Origin: an uncultured Nitrospira sp. | Lineage (GTDB): Bacteria > Nitrospirota > Nitrospiria > Nitrospirales > Nitrospiraceae | Length of the DNA stretch: 9,546 nt | Direction: 5' to 3' | Assembly (NCBI GenBank): GCA_946479785.1 | Contig: CAMLHQ010000108.1 | Span: 1 to 9,546 of the forward strand | Shown here: one piece after another, positions 1-5,718 of the stretch | Layout: each line of letters opens with the position of its first letter | How positions within the stretch are numbered: the stretch's first letter is position 1 | Position numbers and translations under genes: made by a program | The notes under the pieces: generated by a model | Told to the model about the DNA's origin: nothing | The model's input: the letters and a program-made list of their open reading frames with translations, nothing else | The model's database searches: none

Positions 1-48
1 AATTTCTTGGCCATCAGCGCTTGCTTATCCCTCTCACCCTCACCAAGA

Positions 49-93
49 GGATGCCTTGGGCTTCGCGAACTTTACCAGAGGAGCGAGGCATCC
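49..93. repeat. Inverted repeat / stem-loop, 10-pair arms
   Basis: The arm GGATGCCT at 49-56 is exactly complementary to AGGCATCC at 86-93. The stem extends inward by a T-G wobble (57/85) and a G-C pair (58/84). The loop of about 25 bases contains the small palindrome TTCGCGAA at 62-69. No T-run follows on either strand, so it is not a standard intrinsic terminator. A structured RNA or repeat-element end is possible but cannot be named. Confidence 0.55.
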
Positions 94-137
94 ACCGAGG
101 CTGAGCCGGGAAGGAAAACTGGAACTGACCGAAGCAT

Positions 138-157
138 CACGGTTGTGCACAACCGTG
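138..157. repeat. Perfect 20-base palindrome
   Basis: CACGGTTGTGCACAACCGTG is identical to its own reverse complement with no central spacer. Flanking AGC (133-135) and GCT (158-160) add three more pairs if the AT at 136-137 is bulged. It lies about 60 bases past the stop of the HAD gene. Neither strand has an adjacent T-run, so Rho-independent termination is not well supported. A dimeric DNA-binding-protein site, a cruciform-forming repeat, or part of a structured RNA together with the 49-93 stem are alternatives. Confidence 0.6.
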
Positions 158-217
158 GCTGAGAAAAATCCAGAAGGTCTCCACCCGATGAACCCCGAGA
201 GAGGTATGTGAGCGGAG

Positions 218-907
218 CTAAGGCAACCTTACGCCCACTTCATCGAGATGCCTCAACAACTCGGCCGGATCTTGATACACGCGATAGGCACCGGCCCGCT
301 CCAGTTCTTCGCGCCCATACCCCCCGGAAAGCAACCCGACAGACAGAGCAAAGGCTCGCCGTGCTGCCAGCAGGTCCCATACACTGTCGCCCACGATCAC
401 GCAACGGCTCATCGGCATCTTGAGACGCTGACCGGCGGCGAGGAACAGATCCGGATCCGGCTTTGCGAAACGTACGTCATCGCGTGTCACAACCGGCACA
501 TCCTCGTGCAATTTGAGGAGTTTCAAGGCATGTTTCGCATTGTGCAGACGTCCGCTGGTCGCGATGGCGTGAGGCACACGATGGTTCGTCAACGTGTCCA
601 ACAGTTCCTGGGCGCCCGGCAGCACGCGAAGAGACGACGCCTGTTTGGCATATGCCTCGGAATGCACCCGTTGAATCCGTTCCGCATCCTTCTTGGAAAC
701 CGGCCGGCCGGTTTCACGCAACAGGGCATTGAGCATCAGGCCGCCGCTCATGCCGATCTGCCGGTGGATGCGCCAGACCGGTAGTTCGATGCCGGCCGCT
801 TGCGTCGCCTCGCGCCAGGCCAGGACGTGTTGATAGACACTGTCGACGAGCGTGCCGTCGAGATCGAAGAGAAAGGCCAGTGCATCGGGATCGGAGTGGG
901 CAGCCAC
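218..907 (-). CDS. HAD-superfamily hydrolase (phosphoglycolate phosphatase / beta-phosphoglucomutase-like)
   Basis: This is a predicted cytoplasmic Mg2+-dependent phosphatase or phosphomutase acting on a small phosphorylated metabolite; the exact substrate cannot be read. All HAD motifs are present. Numbering is from a GTG start. Motif I is DLDGTLVDS, with nucleophile Asp15 and acid/base Asp17. Motif II is ATSG around Thr117. Motif III Lys149 lies in FAKPDPD. Motif IV is GDSVWD at 173-178. An alpha-helical cap lies between residues about 22 and 95. The frame stays open upstream to 1006, but that stretch lies inside osmC and gives a charged non-HAD tail. The GTG at 905-907 follows the osmC stop by 5 bases and has GGAAAG nine bases upstream, giving a normal 229-residue protein. 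It is probably translated together with osmC. A role in removing toxic phosphate esters is inference. Confidence 0.88.
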   Translation of the reverse strand: MAAHSDPDALAFLFDLDGTLVDSVYQHVLAWREATQAAGIELPVWRIHRQIGMSGGLMLNALLRETGRPVSKKDAERIQRVHSEAYAKQASSLRVLPGAQELLDTLTNHRVPHAIATSGRLHNAKHALKLLKLHEDVPVVTRDDVRFAKPDPDLFLAAGQRLKMPMSRCVIVGDSVWDLLAARRAFALSVGLLSGGYGREELERAGAYRVYQDPAELLRHLDEVGVRLP

Positions 908-912
908 GGCGA

Positions 913-1338
913 TCAGCTTTCCAACTTCGCGTCCATTGTGATCGTCGTGTTGAGTAGCCGGGAGATCGGACAACCGGTCTTGGCTGCCTGGGTCGCCTTG
1001 TCCCATGCCACTTTATCCGCCTTGGGCACCTTGCCTTTTACATTGAGCAGAATATTGGTGACGGTCCATCCTGCTTCAAGCTTGTCAAATGTTACCGTGG
1101 CCGTGGTTTCCAGTTTCTCCGGAGTTAGGCCGGCATTGCCCAATTGTGCCGAGAGCGCCATCGTGAAACAGCCCGCATGGGCGGCCGCGATCAACTCTTC
1201 CGGGTTCGTGCCCTTGCCGTTCTCGAATCGTGTCGAAAAGGAGTACGGCGTTTGCGACAAGACGCCGCTGTCGGTCGAGACGTTGCCTTTGCCGCTCTTC
1301 AAATCCCCTTGCCATATCGCTGAGCCTTTCCGTTGCAT
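913..1338 (-). CDS. osmC: OsmC/Ohr-family thiol peroxidase
   Basis: This cytoplasmic peroxiredoxin-like protein reduces organic hydroperoxides with a pair of cysteines. The 141-residue length is typical of the OsmC branch. The peroxidatic Cys57 sits in ELIAAAHAGCFTMALS and the resolving Cys123 in TGCPISRLL. Arg37 and Glu47/Glu48 are placed like the family's active-site Arg and Glu. The N-terminus (GSAIWQGDLKSGKG, then FSTRFENGKGTNPEEL) is OsmC-like, which favours OsmC over Ohr. The ATG is preceded by AGGAGG at 1344-1349 with a six-base spacing, a strong start. The HAD gene follows after 5 bases. A 101-base gap separates it from the upstream soxD-like gene, so osmC may have its own promoter. 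Confidence 0.93.
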   Translation of the reverse strand: MQRKGSAIWQGDLKSGKGNVSTDSGVLSQTPYSFSTRFENGKGTNPEELIAAAHAGCFTMALSAQLGNAGLTPEKLETTATVTFDKLEAGWTVTNILLNVKGKVPKADKVAWDKATQAAKTGCPISRLLNTTITMDAKLES

Positions 1339-1439
1339 GATGCCCTCCTGTATGAGGTTGGTGAAGATTGCTGTGTATCGCCGCCTACGACTCTCCCATT
1401 TATAGAAAAAGCGGCCGGAAGAGCCTGTTGCCGGGAGTA
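1339..1439 (-). promoter_or_regulatory. osmC upstream region with weak promoter-like and T-run signals
   Basis: This is the only sizeable gap between the soxC/soxD block and osmC. On the minus strand GGCCGCTTTTT (around 1406-1416) ends in a short T-run after GC-rich sequence, but the best stem is only about four pairs (CGGC/GCCG), so a terminator is weak. Just downstream, TATAAA (1399-1404) resembles a -10 box, but no good -35 lies 16-18 bases upstream. osmC may have its own promoter, or may be read through from soxD. Confidence 0.25.
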
Positions 1440-1997
1440 TTATGGATGAGGTACGTCCGGACGTGGGTCTCGGATGAACCCTAGCCGATTCGGCATTTCA
1501 ACAGATCTCAGCGTCTGGGCATCGAGAACTATCTCTGCCTTGATGATCCCGTTTTGATAGAGAAGCCACGCAATGACGCCATAAATTTCGTCTGACGTGA
1601 GCGACTGAGGCGCATCGAAGGGCATGGCACGATTGATGTAGTCATACAGGGTAGTGGCATACGGCCAGTAACTGCCGATCGTTTTGAGCGGTTTTGTGGT
1701 CTTCAACCTATCTCGCCCGCCGACCAATACATCATACGGCCCCTCAGTACCGGTCGTACCGTGGCACTTCGCGCACTTCGCAGCATAGACCTCTGCTCCC
1801 TGGCTCACGGTTCCCTTGCCAGGCGGCAATCCTTCTCCGCTCGGTGAGACGTCAATGTTCCAGGCACGAATCTCTTCTTCCGTCGCCGCCCGTCCGAGGC
1901 CGTATCCGGTCACGCGGTCATCTGCGGACGAACCGGACCGCACGCAAGAAATAGCAAGAGCCGCTCCAGCCACGATGACCGGCACCCATTTATGCAT
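1440..1997 (-). CDS. soxD: SoxD-like monoheme cytochrome c, partner of SoxC
   Basis: This 185-residue exported cytochrome c probably takes electrons from the adjacent SoxC molybdoenzyme. An N-terminal hydrophobic segment (residues 5-17) ends at LAIS-Cys18, which fits a loose lipobox, so it may be a lipoprotein. The heme site is CAKCH at 75-79. Met125, in YINRAMPFDAPQSLTSDEIY, is the likely axial ligand. The run from GLGRAATEEEI through GSYWPYATT to LLYQNGI follows the SoxD heme-domain pattern as I recall it. Paracoccus SoxD is a larger diheme protein, whereas only one CXXCH occurs here. The frame is open upstream to 2252, but that part lies within soxC and lacks signal-peptide features. The ATG at 1997 overlaps the soxC stop by 8 bases (ATGCATAA) and has AGGA nearby upstream. 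SorB-type naming is a possible alternative. Confidence 0.82.
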   Translation of the reverse strand: MHKWVPVIVAGAALAISCVRSGSSADDRVTGYGLGRAATEEEIRAWNIDVSPSGEGLPPGKGTVSQGAEVYAAKCAKCHGTTGTEGPYDVLVGGRDRLKTTKPLKTIGSYWPYATTLYDYINRAMPFDAPQSLTSDEIYGVIAWLLYQNGIIKAEIVLDAQTLRSVEMPNRLGFIRDPRPDVPHP

Positions 1998-3264
1998 AGA
2001 CGTTCCTGACAAATCCGTCGCTCCCGATCTTCCAACTCTGAATACCATTGTAGTGGTAGCTCGAATGAATCCCGCGGACTTCGATGAGCGCCTTGCGTGA
2101 CGGTTGACTGTATCCCGTTTCGTCGGTGCAGCGGCTCTGAATGATCGTCTCACGGCCGTTCCACGTCCAGGGAAAACGAAAGCGTGTGTGGCACTTGGGA
2201 AGAATCGGCTCTTGGAGTCTGGCGGCTTGCCATGTGCGGCCGGCATCGACACTGACTTCTACAGTGGTGATGCGTCCTCTTCCGCTCCAGGCCAGTCCTT
2301 GAATTTCACAAAACCCGGGATGGATCTCCTGTCGTCCTGACGGGCTGGTGATGACCGACTTGGCTTCCATGACCAGGCTGAATTGATACGCGATTCCGTC
2401 CGGCAATAGATCGGTGTACTTCGACGTCTCCCATCTGGTCATGAACGGCGCGGTCCCCATTTTCAGCCGCCGCAGCCACTTGACGTTGATGTTGCCCTCG
2501 AAGCCCGGCAAGAACAGCCGCAGCGGGTACCCCTGCTCGGGCCGCAATGCTTCTCCATTCTGCCCATAGCACACCATCGCTTCATTCAGCACTTCATCGG
2601 TTAGCGGCACGCTACGATCCAACCCGGCGGCATCGCTGCCTTCAGCGAGCATCCAGGCGGCCTCACGCTGCATGCCCACCGCGTCCAACAGCGTCGAGAG
2701 CTTGACACCGGTCCACTCGCTCGTGCTCGTCAGGCCGTGGAGCTCCTGCACGGTCACATCACTGACATCACCCCAACCATCTCTGCTATTGCCGGCGCAC
2801 TCAAGAAAGGCCAGGCGCGAAACGGAAGGGAGCCGTTTCAGCTCCTCGACGGTGAAGATCAGCGGTTGATCGACCAGACCGTGAACGAGCAAGTGATGGC
2901 GCGACGGATCGATTGACGGCACGCCGTTATGATGACGCTCGAAATGCAGTGATGAGGGCGTCACGATGCCGTGTAAATCTTGAAGGGGTGTCAGTGAATG
3001 AGCGCCGCCACCGGATCGCGTGATCGTTTCGAATGACGACCGCTGGCCGTAGGGACTGGCTCCCGATCCCGGCACACGCATCGGATTGGTGCTCTGATCG
3101 GGTCCGGCGGCATTCGCCGTGCCGAGCAGGAGCGACGTCGTGCCCAATGCCATGAGCGATGCGCTGCCGGCGAGAAAGCTGCGGCGATCGACGCCAGGAG
3201 GATCAATCTGCCCGCCATCTGCATCGTCTGAGCCGATAGATGACTGTTTTCTTCGACGGCTCAC
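1990..3264 (-). CDS. soxC: SoxC-type molybdopterin sulfite/sulfane dehydrogenase, Tat-exported
   Basis: This is the molybdenum-cofactor subunit of a periplasmic sulfur dehydrogenase of the sulfite oxidase fold. SoxC normally oxidises sulfane sulfur carried on SoxYZ, and relatives oxidise sulfite. The 424-residue length fits SoxC. A Tat signal is visible: DRRSFLAG (26-33), a hydrophobic stretch, then TANA near residue 52. Mature landmarks are PLQDLHGIVTPSSLHFERHH (93-112) and FLECAGN with Cys156 as the Mo ligand. Others are YGQNGEALRPEQGYPLRL, LPGFEGNINVKWLRRLK, ETSKYTDLLPDG and a C-terminal dimerisation domain with GLAWSGRGRI and CTDETGYSQPS. These match SoxC more closely than SorA or YedY. 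The start codon is GTG, with AGGAG five bases upstream. It lies 27 bases after the NAD(P)-binding gene and overlaps soxD. No SoxXYZAB genes are in the window, so the physiological substrate is open. Confidence 0.92.
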   Translation of the reverse strand: MSRRRKQSSIGSDDADGGQIDPPGVDRRSFLAGSASLMALGTTSLLLGTANAAGPDQSTNPMRVPGSGASPYGQRSSFETITRSGGGAHSLTPLQDLHGIVTPSSLHFERHHNGVPSIDPSRHHLLVHGLVDQPLIFTVEELKRLPSVSRLAFLECAGNSRDGWGDVSDVTVQELHGLTSTSEWTGVKLSTLLDAVGMQREAAWMLAEGSDAAGLDRSVPLTDEVLNEAMVCYGQNGEALRPEQGYPLRLFLPGFEGNINVKWLRRLKMGTAPFMTRWETSKYTDLLPDGIAYQFSLVMEAKSVITSPSGRQEIHPGFCEIQGLAWSGRGRITTVEVSVDAGRTWQAARLQEPILPKCHTRFRFPWTWNGRETIIQSRCTDETGYSQPSRKALIEVRGIHSSYHYNGIQSWKIGSDGFVRNVYA

Positions 3265-3291
3265 ATGCGCTCCTCTCTATAACCTTGGCCA

Positions 3292-3930
3292 TCACTTCAA
3301 TAACTTGAATGCGTGGCTCCATTCTTGCCTCAGGAGACCGGGAATGCACCAGAGCATGCACAAGGGTTCGATCGCCCTGGCGGCTTCGACCTTCCCCATG
3401 TCCGCCGTTTCCCAACCAAACTGCTCCAGCACGCCGCTCACGATCCGCTTGGCCGACTCGTCGTTTCCGCAGATGAACATGGTAGGCTTGCCGGCTTTGA
3501 ACTGCGGATTCACCATGAAGGCGTTGCCCACCGAATTGAAGGCCTTTACAAATCGCACCGTAGGAAATTCCTGCTGGAGACGTTCCATCAAGGATTCGTC
3601 CAGAGACGTGAAGAACTTCAAGACGCCATTCGTCGGTGGGGCGTCTGCGATGGGATTTGTCGCGTCGATGACGGGCTTCCCATCCAGATTCTTCGAACCT
3701 GCCGCGAGTAATACCTCGGCTGCGGCGTTGCCCTTAACTGCCAACACGATCAACTCACCGAATTTCGCCGCGTCAGGGAAGTGACCTACCTTGCCTTTCG
3801 GATTCTGCTTTTGCCATTCGACCAATTTGGCAGCCGTGCGCGTGCCCATCATGACGTCATGACCGTGTTTCAGAAAACCGCTTGCGAGGGCTTTGCCCAC
3901 GTCGCCAGAACCGAGGACTCCAACCTTCAT
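3292..3930 (-). CDS. F420-dependent NADP oxidoreductase-like, NAD(P)-binding protein
   Basis: This is a predicted cytoplasmic NADP(H)-binding oxidoreductase of 212 residues, the usual size for the NADPH:F420 oxidoreductase-like family. The N-terminal Rossmann motif GSGDVG (7-12) follows a first beta strand MKVGVLG. Arg31, in MMGTRT, is placed to bind the NADP 2'-phosphate. DATNPI (89-94) and FVKAFNSVGN (127-136) are typical family landmarks. The C-terminal helical part contains WCIPGLL. The true electron acceptor (F420, flavin or another) cannot be read from the sequence, and many bacterial members have no proven F420 activity. The ATG has AGGAGG five to six bases upstream. It sits 21 bases after the exported hypothetical gene and 27 before soxC. 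It could consume NADPH supplied by the zwf product; that link is inference. Confidence 0.85.
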   Translation of the reverse strand: MKVGVLGSGDVGKALASGFLKHGHDVMMGTRTAAKLVEWQKQNPKGKVGHFPDAAKFGELIVLAVKGNAAAEVLLAAGSKNLDGKPVIDATNPIADAPPTNGVLKFFTSLDESLMERLQQEFPTVRFVKAFNSVGNAFMVNPQFKAGKPTMFICGNDESAKRIVSGVLEQFGWETADMGKVEAARAIEPLCMLWCIPGLLRQEWSHAFKLLK

Positions 3931-3951
3931 GCCAGCCTCCTGTTCACTTAC

Positions 3952-5661
3952 TTATGGATTCGATACCGGACTGACAACAGGGACCGTTCGTTTGCCGAGC
4001 GTCAGGTCCGTGGAGAATTGCATGATGCTGCGGGGGATGAAGCCCTGTTGCGCCTCCGCCAACCGATCGCCCATCGTCGTGATCATGCGGTGTGTTGAGA
4101 ACAGCTCGGATTGCTTGCGAAAGAACTTGCCGTTCAATTGGAAGACGACATTCGGCTCATATAGACCGATCGTATCGACAACATGATAGTAGCCTCCCAA
4201 TCCCAGATACTGGACCCACTGACAGTTCATGTAATGATAGAGCATGACGCCCTGTTCGTGCTTCACCCATCCTCGACGCACGAATTCAGCAGTCCAGAAA
4301 TCGCTCCATGAGGGGTCGGCCTTTCCACACTCGTCGTCCAGCGCCGGTTTCAACTCCAGCTTTGGTGTGCTGTCGAGGCCTTCGGTTGGGCGCTTTTCCG
4401 GAGGGGCAGCACCGCTCATCGCCTTGGCAAACACCGCATTCGCTGCCGCCTTGTCCTTCTCGGACCAGTTCGTCACCGGCCATGGCGTCTGATCCATCGT
4501 CTTGCCGGTCGCGATGTCCTTAAACGAAGACGTGAGGAGCTCCGTGATGGCGGTTTGCATATCCGCACGCGTGTCATCACCTATGAGTTGTTTACGGAGT
4601 TCGCGCACTTCCGTCACGTCGTTGAAATAGACAGTGCTCACCGGCGCCACAACGACTGGATGCACGGCGCCATTGCGCCACGCCGCCGCCCGAACGAAAA
4701 ACTCCAGCGCGACCGTGAGCGTATGGGCGTGGAACCCTTCACTCGTATCATAGGTCCCGCCGGGCACGAATCGATCGCGGTAGGTGTCCGTCCTGGTAAA
4801 GTCCGAGAGGAGTTCGTCGACCGTCACCTGCAGCGCCACGGGCGCGGTCGGCTTGACCGCGATGTGATAGAAGTTCAGCAGGTCGACGACATAGCCCTTC
4901 AACTGCGCCTCGGGAATATTTTTCGCAAGCGTGGGCGCCGTGACGATCGTCAACGAGACCTCTTTTACCTCTTGCAGAAACTGACCGGCCGTAATGGGGA
5001 CGGCTTCCGCAAAGGTCTTCCCGCCCGGCACCGAGGCCACCGGAGCCGGCTTCTCTGGGGGCAGCGCTTCGGCACTCGCCACCGCCGGCTTGTCCATGCG
5101 CGGCATGATCTTCGGCGTGTTGTAGACGTATCCCGTTGCCCCGGAGCCGCCCAGCATCTTGGCCGCGAGTCGCTTGGCATGATCCAACGCTGCCTCTTCG
5201 GGAATGCCCGAGATGATGACGTTGACCGACATCACGCCGGCTTTAAACGCGTACAATTCACCGCCGTGGTTTTGATACCAGTTCCAAATCGCTCCATCCG
5301 AGAAGTTCGGCAGATTCTTTGACGTTCGCGTCGGCATCGGATAGTCAGCCATGTTCTTCCAGGTGTCAGCCATTTCGTCGGGCTGCGGCTTGGCATTGGT
5401 ATGGGCGTTTAATCTGACCTGCTTGTTCTTCGGCGGCTTATTCGTCCATCCGATTTCGACATAACCACATTGGAAGGGATTGTGGTCTCGGAGGTCCGCC
5501 GGCTGACCCATAATCGCCTCGGCCTCGGCTTTCGTCAGCACCTCGCAGGGTTTGTTCTCCGGCGGCGGTGCCGTCGGCAGGTACCCCTGCGCGAAACAGA
5601 CCGAGACGGCGAGAGAGAGAGTCGAAAAAACGAGCAGACGGGTCGCGGCCGGTCCCATCAT
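3952..5661 (-). CDS. Exported protein of unknown function, about 569 residues
   Basis: I do not recognise this protein. From the ATG at 5659-5661 it begins MMGPAATR, followed by the hydrophobic stretch LLVFSTLSLAVSV and a likely cleavage site after CFA, so it is probably secreted or periplasmic. After the signal comes a Pro-rich linker, then a small domain with two cysteines (KPCEVLTKAEAEAIMGQP and FQCGYVEIGW). Next is an Ala/Pro-rich linker and an alpha/beta region beginning LTIVTAPTLAKNIPEAQ. The C-terminal part has Trp/Tyr-rich sequence (VMLYHYMNCQWVQYLGLGGY) and two more cysteines. There is no heme motif. Another in-frame ATG at 5683-5685 lies inside an inverted repeat; starting there gives an odd hydrophobic pre-signal, so I prefer 5661 or 5658. 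No start has a clear Shine-Dalgarno. The gene lies between the MFS gene and the NAD(P)-binding gene in the same run. Confidence 0.8.
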   Translation of the reverse strand: MMGPAATRLLVFSTLSLAVSVCFAQGYLPTAPPPENKPCEVLTKAEAEAIMGQPADLRDHNPFQCGYVEIGWTNKPPKNKQVRLNAHTNAKPQPDEMADTWKNMADYPMPTRTSKNLPNFSDGAIWNWYQNHGGELYAFKAGVMSVNVIISGIPEEAALDHAKRLAAKMLGGSGATGYVYNTPKIMPRMDKPAVASAEALPPEKPAPVASVPGGKTFAEAVPITAGQFLQEVKEVSLTIVTAPTLAKNIPEAQLKGYVVDLLNFYHIAVKPTAPVALQVTVDELLSDFTRTDTYRDRFVPGGTYDTSEGFHAHTLTVALEFFVRAAAWRNGAVHPVVVAPVSTVYFNDVTEVRELRKQLIGDDTRADMQTAITELLTSSFKDIATGKTMDQTPWPVTNWSEKDKAAANAVFAKAMSGAAPPEKRPTEGLDSTPKLELKPALDDECGKADPSWSDFWTAEFVRRGWVKHEQGVMLYHYMNCQWVQYLGLGGYYHVVDTIGLYEPNVVFQLNGKFFRKQSELFSTHRMITTMGDRLAEAQQGFIPRSIMQFSTDLTLGKRTVPVVSPVSNP

Positions 5662-5668
5662 GGCGATT

Positions 5669-5696
5669 AGTATAATGAGCAGCATTTGGGAATGCT
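5669..5696 (-). promoter_or_regulatory. Inverted repeat and -10-like box before the exported-protein gene
   Basis: AGCATTTGGGAATGCT (5681-5696) is a perfect inverted repeat with 6-base arms and a TGGG loop. Immediately downstream on the minus strand, TATACT (5669-5674) matches a -10 box, but no convincing -35 lies 16-18 bases upstream (TAGCAT at 17). The first possible ATG of the downstream gene (5683-5685) falls inside the repeat. There is no T-run, so it is not a typical terminator. It may be an operator, an mRNA processing or stability stem, or chance. Confidence 0.3.
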
Positions 5697-5718
5697 ACGG
5701 GAACAAGGGAGGGCGTCT

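Larger units (their letters stand above)
1..217. other. Left-edge region without a recognised gene, rich in inverted repeats
   Basis: I recognise no gene here. Plus frame 2 is open from the window edge to a TGA at 209-211 (69 codons) and plus frame 1 is open to a TGA at 160-162. Neither translation resembles a family I know, and open frames this short are expected by chance. The dominant signals are two inverted repeats (49-93 and 138-157), which fit a structured RNA, a repeat element or a convergent intergenic region better than coding sequence. The HAD gene ends at 218 on the minus strand, so a plus-strand gene ending here would be convergent with it. Confidence 0.5.

Noticed and set aside
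2..211. Possible C-terminal end of a plus-strand gene (69 open codons in frame 2)
   Set aside because: Open length is within chance expectation, the translation is unfamiliar, and it runs through two strong inverted repeats; without the sequence to the left it cannot be supported.
908..1006. Longer N-terminus for the HAD protein
   Set aside because: It would overlap osmC by about 94 bases and adds no HAD sequence; the GTG at 907 has a ribosome binding site.
248..1405. Plus-strand frames of 178 and 201 codons
   Set aside because: They are antisense to the HAD and osmC genes, which carry complete catalytic motifs.
1998..2252. Longer N-terminus for the SoxD-like cytochrome
   Set aside because: The extension is Arg/Ser-rich, lies wholly in soxC, and would bury the signal peptide; the ATG at 1997 gives a normal exported protein.
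3119..3784. Plus-strand frame of 221 codons
   Set aside because: It crosses soxC and the NAD(P)-binding gene in antisense and shows no family features.
4555..5322. Open frame of 255 codons on the plus strand
   Set aside because: It lies entirely antisense to the exported-protein gene, is Arg/His-rich like typical GC-driven shadow frames, and has no recognisable domain.
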